Below are positions 1 through 21,180 of a stretch of DNA of 64,000 bases, one piece after another. The notes under the pieces were generated by a model, which did no database searches, was not told where the DNA came from, and saw only the letters and a list, made by a program, of their open reading frames with translations. A program made the position numbers and the translations under genes. The DNA lies in assembly GCA_949987565.1 (NCBI GenBank), contig OX465120.1:498501-562500 (forward strand), given 5' to 3'. The first letter of the stretch is position 1; every line of letters begins with the position of its first letter. Source of the stretch: Luidia sarsii (taxonomy: Eukaryota > Echinodermata > Asteroidea > Paxillosida > Luidiidae).

Positions 1-60
1 TTGCTTAACATTGTATAATGTATAGCAACAGCTCAGCTCAGCACATCATTGCATCATCGC

Positions 61-1105
61 ATAGAAGGGAAGGGAACGGAACGGATCAGAACAGAACAGG
101 ACAGGACAGGACAGAACAGAACAGAACAGAACGGATCAGAACAGAACAGGACAGGACAGGACAGAACAGAACAGAACAGAACAGAACGGATCAGAACAGA
201 ACAGAGCAGAACATAATATAACAGAACAGAACAGAACAGAACGGATCAGAACAGAACAGAGCAGAACATAATATAACAGAACAGAACAGAACGGATCAGA
301 ACAGAACAGAACAGAACAGAACAGAACAGAACAGAACAGAACAGAACAGAACAGAACAGAACAGAACAGAACAGAACAGAACAGAACAGAACAGAACAGA
401 ACAGAACAGAACAGAACAGAACAGAACAGAACAGAACAGAACAGAACGGATCAGAACGGATCAGAACAGAACAGAACAGAACAGAACAGAACAGAACAGA
501 ACAGAACAGAACAGAACAGAACAGAACAGAACAGAACAGAACGGAACGGAACGGAACAGAACAGAACAGAACAGAACGGAACGGAACAGAACAGAACAGA
601 ACAGAACAGAACAGAACAGAACAGAACAGAACAGAACGGAACGGAACGGAACGGAACAGAACAGAACAGAACAGAACAGAACAGAACAGAACAGAACAGA
701 ACAGAACAGAACAGAACAGAACAGAACAGAACAGAACAGAACAGAACAGAACGGATCAGAACGGATCAGAACAGAACAGAACAGAACAGAACAGAACAGA
801 ACAGAACAGAACAGAACAGAACAGAACAGAACAGAACAGAACAGAACAGAACAGAACAGAACGGAACAGAACAGAACGGAACGGATCAGAACGGAACAGA
901 ACAGAACAGAACAGAACAGAACAGAACAGAACAGAACAGAACAGAACAGAACAGAACAGAACAGAACAGAACGGATCAGAACAGAACAGAACAGAACAGA
1001 ACAGAACAGAACAGAACAGAACAGAACAGAACAGAACAGAACAGAACAGAACAGAACAGAACAGAACAGAACAGAACAGAGCAGAACAGAACGGAACGGA
1101 TCAGA
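61..1105. repeat. Pentanucleotide satellite (ACAGA)n
   Basis: More than 1 kb of ACAGA units with scattered ACGGA and ACGGATC variants and two AT-rich interruptions near 210 and 265. On the minus strand it reads as a long meaningless open frame of Ser-Val-Leu-Phe-Cys. No gene signal is seen in it. It lies downstream of the minus-strand Ig exon at 1485-1811, so it may sit in an intron of that gene. Confidence 0.97.
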
Positions 1106-1224
1106 AAAAACGATGATCAAGTTTCTTGGGTGAAATTCATTTGGAGGGAAAACCCAGGCCTTGACTAATTTTATTTTGGTTGATAGCATTTTTTAGAATA
1201 AAAACTGATTGAATTTGCTTCTGA

Positions 1225-1355
1225 TTGGCACTCCCACCCCAGCAAAGACACTAATAGGGAAGGCCACCATCTAAGGGGATAGCTCAGATGGAAGAGCACA
1301 GGAAGTCACTCTCCAGTCAAAGTTTTCTTTGCCAATTTTTATTTTTATTTTTAAA
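1225..1355 (+). mobile_element. tRNA-derived SINE fragment
   Basis: Contains GATAGCTCAGATGG, a tRNA A-box-like motif, followed by CCAGTCAAAGTTTTCTTTGCC. The same head and tail occur at 7590-7960, and the tail also at 43475-43580. The B box is missing here, so this copy is internally deleted. Confidence 0.6.
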
Positions 1356-1484
1356 TAATTGTATTCATTTGCTTGATAAACACAATATTGATGAAGATCG
1401 CGCTGACTTTTATCGATATCAACAATAATCACACTTTTTCGTGACACGTCGTTCTGAGAGAAGACCGTCTTCCCCAATCCTCAC

Positions 1485-3328
1485 CTTCAATTCTGAGTGT
1501 AATGGTCCCATTCAGGCGTATATGTTTACCGGAGACAATTGTGCATGTATACACTCCTTCATTGGACCATTTCACGTTGTCGATGGTCAAGTTACATGTG
1601 GCGGCATCGTTAATTGACATGTTGGAACACCTTTTCAAGACGTTCTCATCATTGCCAAAGATCCACTTTGATATGAACTCCTGCTTTCCCCCGGGATTTG
1701 ATCCCCAGGAGAGTCTACAGCTGAAAGTGACATTGGAGCCGACACTAGCACGATATGCGGTCACGTTGGGGCGTATCTGAATAGCATAGTCTGGTTCCGT
1801 CGTCGACACGCCTGTGTAAACAAAACGAGATATATATATGCAGACCGACGTATGAAGCTCAATATTTTATTGTATCTTCAATTAGGGGGTAGGGGTAGGG
1901 GTAGGGGGTAGGGGTAGGGGTAGGGGTAGGGATAGGGGGTAGGGGTAGGGTATAGGGTAGGGGTAGGGATAGGGGGTGGGGTAGGGATAGGGGTAGGGGT
2001 AGGCGACAGTCTTACAGCGTTTCGTTCATTTTGCAGGCAAACAGTTAGCTCCGCCGTGGCCAACAAAAATCGCCCATTGAAACGTGTGGGATTCTATTCG
2101 GGGATTGAGCTTCATACGTATGCACGTATATATAGTTCAACAAAACACAACAAAGCAAATAAAGGGAACTTTAGAACTGACTTCAGTTGTTCTGACATTT
2201 TGAGGTTTCGTGATTCGGATTCGAGTCCCTGTCAAGAATCGTCTGTGCAGCTCTGATCGGTGTCAACATGGCCCTATAGTCCCCCAATTCTCCGGTCACC
2301 GGTGCCGCACAGCGAGCACTTTGGTCCGCACTAGCTAGCTGTCCCACAAAAATGGTTTAGGCAGCTTTAGTGAGAAGCATGTTTACACAAGAGCGTACGT
2401 GTTGACACCGATCGAGGAGCTGCACAATCGTATCATGTTCCAGGCCCCAGCTAAGACCCGAGTCATGGTTATTGACTGTGTGCACGGACTATAATTACCA
2501 TTAATTAATTAAAGCGGTATAAATAAACAGACATAATTGAACCATTCCTTTTGAACCATGTTGAACCATGCATAAACTTAAAGCAAGGAACTATAGAGCA
2601 GGAACATTATAATGCTATAATATGGTTGATCAAGTGGTTTTCTCTCATAATATGTTTGGTGTACTTTACAATACCATTCTAGACGGGCCTTGTACTCGTA
2701 CATGTGCAGTTTCAAGAAGACTCACCAGTCAAAATGAAACGCGGGGAATTCTAAAGGTGGAAGCGGTTTTCACTAGGCCATACATGTACAGTTGGCTCAA
2801 TGGGATAACAAGTTGACGGACTTGATCAAGTCTATATAGTCAGGATAAGGTCACGACGACAGAGTTCAACGTGCACTGTGGATCGCGCTAACAATGCCAT
2901 CGATTATGCCGCTGGCAAAATTTACGAGCTATAATACACCTGTATACGTGCACCTGTATACACTTCAATACTGCATGAACATCCGTACCATAAACATAGC
3001 TATGACAGTTCCTAAGGTTCACCATGGAGGATTATTCCTCCATGGGTTCACAATAGTTTCGCGATGAAAATAATGTTAAAGCTCGACTATATAGAGTAAA
3101 CAAAGATGTTGCAACTGACTAAAAATGACCCAAATGCAATTATCAGACATTGGAAGGCTCTTATGTTACGACCCTATAACTATCCGCCTTTGAGAAAAGG
3201 GTCGATCTGCTGTAAGTACCGGTACAGGATCGAAACGTTTCATGTAAACAAGAAAAATATGACAAAGTCCTACCTTCTATGAAGAACAAATTCAGGGCAA
3301 ATGCAACGCAAATAAGTAAACGATCCAT
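1485..3328 (-). CDS. Partial Ig-domain receptor gene: signal peptide exon plus one Ig exon
   Basis: Two exons on the minus strand. Exon 1 (3328-3274) starts at ATG 3328 and encodes a hydrophobic leader (MDRLLICVAFALNLFFIEG), with a GTAGGA donor. A second in-frame ATG lies seven codons upstream at 3349. Exon 2 (1811-1485) follows a TTACACAG acceptor and ends at a GTGAGG donor. Both junctions fall after codon base 1, so the exons join in frame. Exon 2 encodes one Ig domain of about 109 residues with the B-strand Cys (VTFSCRL), the core Trp (SKWIF) and the F-strand motif EGVYTC, plus Asn-X-Ser/Thr sites. No later exon is seen between 1484 and 1, so the gene must continue beyond the window. A secreted or surface immune-type receptor is likely; the C-terminal half is unknown. 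Confidence 0.68.
1886..2003 (+). repeat. G-rich (TAGGGG)n microsatellite
   Basis: Imperfect TAGGGG/GGGGTA repeats with a few TAGGGA units, in intron 1 of the partial Ig gene. It resembles telomeric repeats but the unit is TAGGGG, and it could form G-quadruplexes. No coding signal. Confidence 0.9.
2236..2430. mobile_element. Foldback element with CTGATCGGTGTCAACATG ends
   Basis: The ends are inverted repeats: GTGCAGCTCTGATCGGTGTC near 2245 and its complement around 2400-2428. The interior contains CGGTGCCGCACAGCGAGC. A related interior lies in reverse orientation at 42310-42570. No coding capacity, so probably a MITE. Confidence 0.6.
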
Positions 3329-3838
3329 AATTTTGGGAATTTTAGACATTTAAATTGACGCTGTTTCCAGGATTTAATGCACTTAATGCACACTTGATGG
3401 AGAACTTCAAGCTAAACCTTCTGTGATTTGAAACGATCCCTCAATAATTCCGTAGCCTACTTCCTGCTTGCTCCGATAAACCCTTAGGTTCGAAACAGAA
3501 AATATTGATGAGATCTGTGAGTTTTTCTGGAAGGGTATTTCCTTGTTGGGGCCGAAGGTTAAACATATGCAGGTTTACGAAGCTATAATAATAGGCTTGA
3601 AAGGAAAATGAAATTACGGTCCCGAAAGTGATAGTTTCACAAGTTATTGCGCATATACAATGCCATACATTCATTTTTTGTAGGCCAATTTCCCCGAGTT
3701 GTTTGAGCGTGAGAAACTGATGATAATAACTGTACACGCGTTATCTCAATGTGAGTTATACTCAAGTGCTTTGTCCGATTGCCTGCTGAGCAAAATACAG
3801 GCAGCGCAGGCCCATACACTGCCTGTGTTGCGATCTTT

Positions 3839-3882
3839 GCCTGATTGCTTGGCCAATTTAATAGTGGCCAGGCAATCAGGCA
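3839..3882. repeat. Short hairpin repeat
   Basis: GCCTGATTGCTTGGCC and its near-complement GGCCAGGCAATCAGGC flank a loop of about 12 bases. The flanks repeat parts of the same sequence (3770-3790). No gene is seen between 3350 and 4590. Confidence 0.55.
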
Positions 3883-3905
3883 AAGCACTATAGCACTCAG
3901 TGCTT

Positions 3906-4163
3906 ACATGTGACCCGACACAACGACATGAGGAATATCCCACCAAAACACTTTTTGAGTAAACAACGCCTGAAGTTAAAGTATCTTCACAATTCGATTA
4001 CAAATAATTTTTTTTGTGTGTATTTTCGGAAATTTTAAATATTACAGGATATTATATTTTGATATCATTTGAAAGCTAATCGTATACTCTTTTACATCAT
4101 TAGAAAATCTCAAAATCTCAAAAGTGGGGGTTATTTCTTATTATGCTGTGCCGGGTCACATAT
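3906..4163 (-). mobile_element. MITE with ATATGTGACCCGGC terminal inverted repeats
   Basis: Both ends carry the GTGACCCGGC motif in inverted orientation. The interior contains CGCCTGAAGTTAAAGTATCTTC and TCATTAGAAAATCTCAAAA. Two further copies lie at 20537-20747 and 55789-56194 in the opposite orientation. No coding capacity. Confidence 0.75.
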
Positions 4164-4689
4164 ATACATTGAGTAGGGCAAACCCTCATTGAATTATTAC
4201 TTTCTCCTCGACGCAAACATCATAAAATCTATGATGTACATCTCCCTTTCAATCATTTACTGAAAAGGTTGCAGACTATACCACCTGACCCACTGATAAC
4301 CAAAGGAAAATCTCATAAATGCCGAGGGATACCACTTCGGTCCTAGCAGGACGTCACCTAGTTATTCCTAAAAGGCAGAATGACTTCCAAACTCTCACTA
4401 GTTGAAACAATATTGCCATCGTGGGATGCTGATTGGTTATCATCGACTTATAATTAATGGACCAGGCTCCAATTTCATACACCTGCTTAAACGTGAAGAC
4501 CTGCTGAGCATGGAAATTCTTCCATAATTATAACAAGATTTCTAACTATATTTCATAATGGTATAGGGCCTACTGATTCAACTTGCCTTTGAGAAAGGTC
4601 CTGCTAGGATCGAAGAGCGGCTCTATGAAAATCAGCCCGAGTTCTCGCCTAGTCGACTAGTCGATTACCATCAGAGTTAAGCTTTGAAG

Positions 4690-5310
4690 TTTTGAGCTTT
4701 GAAGTTTTGCTGCCCAAAACCCAAACCCCAAACCCCTCCAATGTAGACACCAATACCTGAGACCAATTGCATGCAGCCACTTAACTGGGAAAACCCGCTA
4801 TGCATGAACATGCTTCCTTGATTATAACAAGATTGGTAGCTATTTTTTCATTCGGTACTTACTGCTTTTACACTGAATTCAAATATTATTGGGTGCTTTA
4901 GCTTAGGATACAAGTGGAACATTGGCTGACAAAACAGCCCGAGTTCTCACCTAGTCGACTAGTCGACTTGTCGTCTATCATCAGTGTTATAATTAAGCTT
5001 TGAAGTGTTGAGCTTTTAACGGCCAATTTACGAGCGAGACTGCGCATGCGCTTATCAGAAATGTTACATGCGTTGACTTTGGCCTGTCATGGAGGTTTTG
5101 ACGAGCTCAGTCACCTTGAGTAAACATGAATTTTAACGAGTCAATCGAATACCAAATTAGGCCTTTAGTCCAAATTCCGGCGGGCAACTTTGCTTTTTGT
5201 GGTCTTTTCTACAATCAGGAAAAGAGGGTTGATTCTCAGTCACTTCGCAGCGAGCCGACCGAACGAATGAACGACAGAACGATCCAATTAATAGATAACT
5301 AATTAGCACT
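4690..5310 (-). mobile_element. Dispersed repeat containing CTAGTCGACTAGTCGA
   Basis: This stretch is repeated, reverse-complemented, at 29425-30090 inside intron 2 of the copy B receptor gene. Partial copies are at 32380-32745 and 33180-33440. Marks are the palindromic CTAGTCGACTAGTCGA, a CAAAACCCAAACCCC tract and GTTCGGTCGGCTCGCTGC (minus strand). A diverged related piece lies at 4490-4680. No open frame of note; class unknown. Confidence 0.65.
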
Positions 5311-6230
5311 ATCTTAATCCATAGAATCCGTTAGATATAAAGCGACGATATGTCACGTAGTACAGCAAAAGCAGTCGTGTCGATCCACGTATTGTGCGCC
5401 TGGAAACAAGGCTATCAAATTGGGAAATCCCCATCGACGTAAATAGCACGGTGGGGATTTCCAGGACTAGACCGCCATGTTTGTGGGTGTAGGCGCGGCT
5501 TTTACCAGCACGGAAATCACAAGAACACAAGAATTTCTCGCAGACAAAGGGCTTGAGTCTGAACTGTGAGTGACGGCATGGTAGTGTAATGACTATTATG
5601 TGGATGATGTAAGTACACAGGCTGGAGGGTAATAGTGTAAATGCTTTGACCCTGCGTGTGTCTGGCACGGACGAAACTATTCACAATATGAGATATATTA
5701 TGCAGACCGTACCGACGTATGAAGCTAATTCATACAGCGCGTGACTGCGTGCATGCATACGGCCATTGTTAAGGTTATTCATTGAATTTGCGTGTACGCG
5801 GCTGCTATCCGTATTCAGTGTAATACTGTGCTCTTAGTATTGGTCTCATAATAATAAGTGGGCTTGGGTTTGTAGAGATGATACAACTAGCGTTCACACG
5901 GCCGGGCAATGAGGCGAGGTTACCTAGAGCCTGAGGTGATATTAATAATAGGTTAACTGGCGTTCACACGGACAATGGGGTGAGGTTGTAGGTGAAATAA
6001 CTGCCGTTCACGATAGGGATGACGTTATGTAAGTGATACAACAGGCGTTCACATGGACATGAGGTGAGGTTATAAAGGTTACACGGGCATAGATGAGTGT
6101 ATGCACACGTGATGGTTGACTAAAGTATAACTATAAGAATGAACGGGAGATTATAATGGGAATGTCTGGTTGCGGTTGTTGGGCGTGGTTCGATCACCAC
6201 GCCCCTCCTTAGCAACAGCATTGTAGGCGG

Positions 6231-6536
6231 GGCTATCTGAAGGGGCGGGGCTATCTGAAGGGGCGGGGCTATCTGAAGGGGCGGGGCTATCTGAAGGGGC
6301 GGGGCTATCTGAAGGGGCGGGGCTATCTGAAGGGTCGGGGCTATCTGAAGGGGCGGGGCTATCTGAAGGGTCGGGGCTATCTGAAGGGGCGGGGCTATCT
6401 GAAGGGGCGGGGCTATCTGAAGGGGCGGGGCTATCTGAAGGGGCGGGGCTATCTGAAGGGTCGGGGCTATCTGAAGGGTCGGGGCTATCTGAAGGGGCGG
6501 GGCTATCTGAAGGGGCGGGGCTATCTGAAGGGGCGG
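6231..6536 (+). promoter_or_regulatory. 18-bp GC-box minisatellite upstream of copy A
   Basis: About 17 tandem copies of an 18-bp unit, GGGGCGGGGCTATCTGAA, a few with GGTCGGGGC. Each unit carries GGGGCGGGG, the known Sp1/KLF binding consensus. The array ends about 137 bases before the start codon at 6673, so it lies in the promoter or 5' UTR. Copy B keeps only about three GC boxes in the matching place. A promoter role is inferred from the motif and the position. Confidence 0.6.
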
Positions 6537-6672
6537 GTAGACAGAGTGAAGATGCAGACATGAATGACGCATGAGGTGACACACGACTGTAAGCATGACT
6601 GTGGATTTCTCTTCAAGGTTTGTGCACTGAATATCTTCGGCCATCTCCGGCGATCATCGGTATTCTTCGACC

Positions 6673-16204
<9,532 letters not shown>

Positions 16205-16302
16205 TAATGGTGTCGAGCCTAAAAACTAAGAATGAAAAAAAAATTGACGCATTGGATAAAGCATCAATGAAACTGTCTGCACTATTGGTTTGAAAACAAA
16301 CC

Positions 16303-16308
16303 AATAAA
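16303..16308 (+). terminator. Poly(A) signal AATAAA of copy A
   Basis: AATAAA lies 99 bases after the stop codon at 16202-16204. Its mirror image lies at 23348-23353 downstream of copy B. Confidence 0.6.
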
Positions 16309-18600
16309 TATCAATCTTAACTGTTCTGCTTGTACATTAGCTCACGTAGTCACTCTTCTATTGGAGCGGTTGTTGCAATCATCGTTGGAAATTACTAGAG
16401 ACATACACACAGGCTGATTGATTGGTAATGATTCAAATCTAAACCTGTCTGATGCCTATATACGCCTATGAACCGATGCGTGGTTATAAGACGTTTTGTT
16501 GGTCGTGTCTTGTACCCTGTCTTCTTGCCTTTCTCCCGTGTTAGCGTTGCACTCTATTTCCATTATGTCTGCTGCATAGCACCCGCCCTCTCGTTCTGTC
16601 TAGTTTGTATAATACATGGCCCTTTTCCAAAACCCAGCTTAGGCTCAGGCTCCGGTTTTGTCTCCATTTCTGTCGTCCAGTTGAAAGTACAAGGTATGAA
16701 AACGGGAGGCCTTTGGCTTCGTTTTTTAATGTTACACTGAAAAAAGAGAATCCATAGTTTCAACTTCAACAAAAAACTCCAACCTGTGTTTTCAGCTTTT
16801 GGATGACAGAGACAAAGCCGGAGCCGAAGCCTAAGCCGGGTTTTGGAAAAGGGCCCACCAGTAGTCTGCTAATGGTGCAAGACATGAGCACACGTCATAC
16901 GGTATAAGTGCATAATGGTATACTTTTATTATAATTATTATCTCTTTCAATGCGCGCTACATTTATGAATAATACATGGGAAGTTTATCTATGAATAATA
17001 CATGAGTTGGCAAGATTATTTATGAATAATACATGAGTTGGCAAAATTATCTATGAACGGTTGGCAAGATCATCTATTAATATTGCATGAGTTCGCAAGT
17101 TTATCTATGAATAATGTATGAGTTGACAAGTGTTTCTATGAATAATGCATGAGTTTGCGAGTTGCAGTATTTTCATTAGTCACCACCCATTGCATAATTC
17201 ATTGTTTACTCATTTCACAATAAATCTGGATGATGTATCGTCTGGCTTTGTAAATAATCCAGTGCATATGCAAAGATCGGATTACGAGCTCCCTGTTCCA
17301 GCTTTGTTTTGCTTGAACTTTGCTTCGTATAATTGCAGGAAGATAATAAAATAATCACAAAACTCAGTTTCATTTTTGTAGGAAATACTGATTTTTTCTT
17401 AGATTGTGACTTCTTCCAGTGTTTCAAATTTCCAATTAATTTTCAAGTTGACGGAAAGCACAGTACACCTATCAGGATTTTACACATAAAATTTAAAAAA
17501 ATGTTTGTAAATCTTTTTACCAACCTTATCATTGATAATAAGAAGGTGGCTACAGTTTATTCATGAACCACTGAAGAATAAGTTCCTTCGAAAATATCAA
17601 AAATTACAATAAAAGTAAGATTACCTTGTCATGGATATAGGTTTTATTATCATTAATTACTTTGCTACGTTACAACAAGTGTTGCTGTTAAAGAGGTAAC
17701 ACAGTTTAATGTTAATTCTTCATTTGTTTAAGTTTAAAATTTAGTGGGCCTGACGTTTCGATCCTAGCAGGACCTTTCTCAAAGGCAGAGTGACAAGGAC
17801 AAAACAGATACATGTACACGAAGGAAGGGGGGAGAGTGAATAGGACACGGATGAGAAACAAAGGACAAAGAGTGAAGCTGGTAGGGAGAGATCAAAGGGA
17901 AGGGCAGGGGGTAGGGTAGGGATTAATGAGAGGAGGGGGAAAGATCAAAGAGAAGGGCAAGGAGTGGGGTAGGGATTAGTGACAATAGGGGGAAAGATCA
18001 AAGAGAGAAGTGTGAAGGACTGAACACAAAAGAAGGATTATCAGAAAGCTGCATGGTGTAATTAGTCATTACCCTCCTGGATGTTGAGACCATGTGGTTG
18101 AATAGTCCGAAGACACTTCATCCACATTTTCTCACGGCTAAGACGGACAGCATTATTACGGTGACCAAGTGATTCTATGCCCAGTACACTCATATCTGAT
18201 ATCGAATGATGAGGGAGATTGAAGTGATACCCAACAGGGGTGTCCATTTTACCAGTAATACGTTGTGTAAACTGCGTATAAATATTCGTGCTAACAATCA
18301 AATACTGCTGTACATGTACATGTTTGCTTCGCCATTATTTTGTGATTACAGTTGTATTTTGAAGTCACTTGCATTGTATCTGCATCTGCTCATTAAAACT
18401 AGAATCCATTATCAGACTAGTTCCACTTTACGTTGCACCATCGTTCAACTTGATTTGAAAAGGGTTTAGATTTAGATTTGTTTGTGACCAAGTTTGAAGG
18501 TGGTTTCGGTTTTGCTTTTCGTAAGTTGATAGGCTTGTCGCAAATTAAATGAGAAACGTTGTGATTGTAGCAATAATTATTGACGAAACGGGCTCGGGTG
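16309..18600. other. Non-coding 3' flank of copy A
   Basis: No gene is recognised. The stretch is mirrored at 21236-23347. It holds two inverted pieces (near 16620-16740 and 16780-16860) containing AAAACCC(A/G)GCTTAGGC, a degenerate tandem with TATGAATAATACATGAGTTG (about 16960-17155) and AT-rich DNA. Short open frames are mirrored too, but only because the arms are recent copies. Confidence 0.6.
17740..18220 (+). mobile_element. Long GGCCTGACG-family element, first direct copy
   Basis: Starts AAATTTAGTGGGCCTGACG, continues with an A/G-rich body and CTCCTGGATGTTGAGACC, and ends near ATTGAAGTGATACC. A shorter close copy in the same orientation lies at 20755-21180, unlike the inverted arms around them. 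Confidence 0.75.
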
Positions 18601-19610
18601 TTGTGTATACGGCTTAATTGGGCTAATGATGGTTTATTTCTCTAAATAAAAGGCTGTAAATTAAAAGAGGATTGAATAAATGTCTTAAAGGACGCGGACT
18701 TCCATGCTTCGCTCATTGTTTAATCCTTCCTCGCTTACTTCGAAATAAAATGAATAAATAGATGAATTAATTAAATCATTTATTCATTACTTACAGGTCT
18801 CTTTCATTTCGTTTAAATGGTCTGTTTCTAAAAATATTTACTGTTTATTAATTAGCGAAAATCAACACGTGAATGATGACTAATATATATGGCTTGAAAT
18901 AATTATACAAACTGAACTCAGTCATGACAGAGTCGTGAGAGGGCGCTCTAGCTTTGTGAGATAATAGGCCCTTTTCCAAACCCCGGCTTAGGCTTCGGCT
19001 TCAGTGTGGCGGGCTCAGATGTCCTAAGCACGTATTAGTCACGGTATCAATAGTCCAGCGGGCAAAAGTGTCCGGCTGACGAATGTGTTTTTATGACCAT
19101 TATTGAGGGCGCTAATAATCATCTGCGCCGTGGTACACATGTATCGAAATAATAATTACGTACGTGCTTCTTGCGTCGAGAACACAATGACGTATTTGAA
19201 TAAATAAATCAACCAAAACCATTTTTTTTCTAATTAGGCCCTTTATGGTGTATAAAGCGATCTACACGCGTACTGCCTGTGGGCGCCGCCATGACAGTTG
19301 TAGCACAGGCTGCTTGGCCGGACATCTCAGTCCAGTCGAAAACACGCACTGAATTGGATCACTGTGCGCATGCTTGGAGTGACGTCATACTACCTTATTT
19401 GGTAATGCGGACATTTGAGTCCGGTGGACGTCTGAGTCAGCCATACCGGCTTCGTCTGTTATCCAAAAGTTGAAATACAAGTTGGAGTTCTTTGTTGAAG
19501 TTGAAGCTTTGGATTCCTTCTCAAAACTCGGTAAAACATTGCTCTCGACCACCCCTATTATTGAAATGAAAGCGTCCCGCCATCCATCCCCAACGCACAA
19601 CGCGGGGAAT

Positions 19611-19872
19611 GGACCTTTCCCATGAAATATGCAAATTAGACCTAGCGCATGCGCTTAACTAAATTGGTGGGCAAGCGGGCTGCCAACCAATCATAGTTTT
19701 CCATGGGCGTGCGCGCGTTCCTTTTCACTAACAGTTTGGCGTGCGGTCATTGGCTATTCAGCGTCTCCTGCGCGCGTATTTCGAAACCTGCACGCAACGC
19801 GCACTCGTTTGCCCACCAATTTAGTAAAGCGCATGCGCCAGCTCTTATTTGCATATTTCATGGGAAAGGTCC
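19611..19872. mobile_element. 262-bp MITE, copy 2
   Basis: Full-length copy with GGACC...GGTCC ends, inserted in a segment (19540-19960) whose uninserted reverse-complement relative is at 35008-35135. Comparing the two shows a target of AATT with the AT duplicated on both sides. Confidence 0.9.
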
Positions 19873-20214
19873 ATTCCCATTTGTTGCCAGCGACTGGAGT
19901 TGACCTTTGACTTACACGCTAATGTCAATGTTTTCATTTTGCTGCGCGATTTCAGAACATTGTAAAAAGTTCCTATTCTGTCATGGCAGAGACAAGTGTA
20001 TTTATTTCAAGTTATAATAGTCAGCAACTTGTTCAATTAAAATAAAACAGATTTTTTAAAGACCATATAAGGTCTATAAACAAAATGAAACAGACCAGTT
20101 AATTCCTGAATATTAATTGAATCATTAATTAGTTTATCACTTCATTTACATTTCAGTTCCTTCGTTCCTTCATTGATTTAACCATCCATTCATTTCAAAA
20201 ATTGGCAGGGATTG

Positions 20215-20440
20215 AAGAGTCGATCCTAGCAGGATCTTTCTCAAAGGCAGAACGACAGGGACAAAACAAATAGGAAGGAGAGAGTAACAGGGACATTGAT
20301 GACAGAGAACAGAATAATGGGATAGCTGGTAGGGTGAGATCAAAGTGAATGGCAGAAGTTTGGGTTGGGATTAGGTAGCGATGGGAAAGCATCAAATTGA
20401 AAGGGTGAAAGAAAGAAGTGGGGAAGTAACACAAAATCAC
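20215..20440 (+). mobile_element. GGCCTGACG-family element lacking its first bases
   Basis: Begins at GTCGATCCTAGCAGGATC and has the family's A/G-rich body. Lies in the spacer between the inverted arms. Confidence 0.65.
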
Positions 20441-20536
20441 ATCCATTTATATTGATTTACAGCCTTTTATTTCCAAAAGTGATAATTATACAACACTGTT
20501 GCAAACTGCTTACTGACTAAAATTTCCAAAATGCAA

Positions 20537-20747
20537 ATATGTGACCCGGCACATCATAATGAGGAATAACCCCCACTTTTGAGATTTTGAGATTTTCTAA
20601 TGATGTGAAAGAGTGTACTATTAGCTTTCAAATGATATCAAAAATTTATTTTTAATCAAATTGAGAAGATACTTTGACTTCAGGCGTTGTTTACTCGAAA
20701 AATGTTTTGGTGGGATATTCTTCATGTCGCTGCGCCGGGTCACATAT
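20537..20747 (+). mobile_element. MITE with ATATGTGACCCGGC ends, copy 2
   Basis: Terminal inverted repeats as at 3906-4163. The interior is shortened near 20650. It lies in the spacer of the inverted duplication. Confidence 0.8.
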
Positions 20748-20754
20748 CAAAATT

Positions 20755-21180
20755 TAGTGGGCCTGACGTTTCGATCCTAGCAGGACCTTTCTCAAAGGCA
20801 GAGTGACAAGGACAAAACAGATACATGTACACGAAGGAAGGGGGAAAGAGAGTGAATAGGACACGGATGAGAAACAAAGGACAAAGAGTAAAGCTGGTAG
20901 GGAGAGATCAAAGGGAAGGGAAGTGAGAAGAGGGGGAAAGATCAAAGAGAGAAGTGTGGAGGATCGGAGTGAAAACAAAAGAAGGATTATCAGAAAGCTG
21001 CATGGTGTTAGTCATTACCCTCCTGGATGTTGAGACCATGTGGTTGAATAGTCCGAAGACGCTTCATCCACATTTTCTCACGGCTAAGACGGACAGCATT
21101 ACTACGGTGACCAAGGGATTCTATGCCCAGTACACTCATATCGAATGATCAGGGAGATTGAAGTGATACCTGGAAGGGCC
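20755..21180 (+). mobile_element. Long GGCCTGACG-family element, second direct copy
   Basis: Direct repeat of 17740-18220 with an internal deletion of part of the A/G-rich body. Followed at 21180-21200 by an inverted remnant of the core (GATCGAAACGTCAGGCC). Confidence 0.75.

Noticed and set aside
461..1189. 242-residue open frame on the minus strand
   Set aside because: Pure translation of the ACAGA satellite; no domain, no splice sites.
5309..5668. 119-residue frame on the minus strand, with a mirrored 118-residue partner at 32011-32367
   Set aside because: Looks conserved, but the surrounding non-coding DNA is equally alike because the arms are recent copies. One copy differs by a codon-sized indel; no family resemblance.
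6151..6644. Pro-rich frames on the minus strand
   Set aside because: Translation of the 18-bp GC-box array, open because 18 is divisible by three.
16468..16740. 90-residue frame, mirrored at 22915-23187
   Set aside because: Conserved only through the inverted duplication; contains parts of a dispersed repeat (CTTAGGCTCAGGC); no start context or splice evidence.
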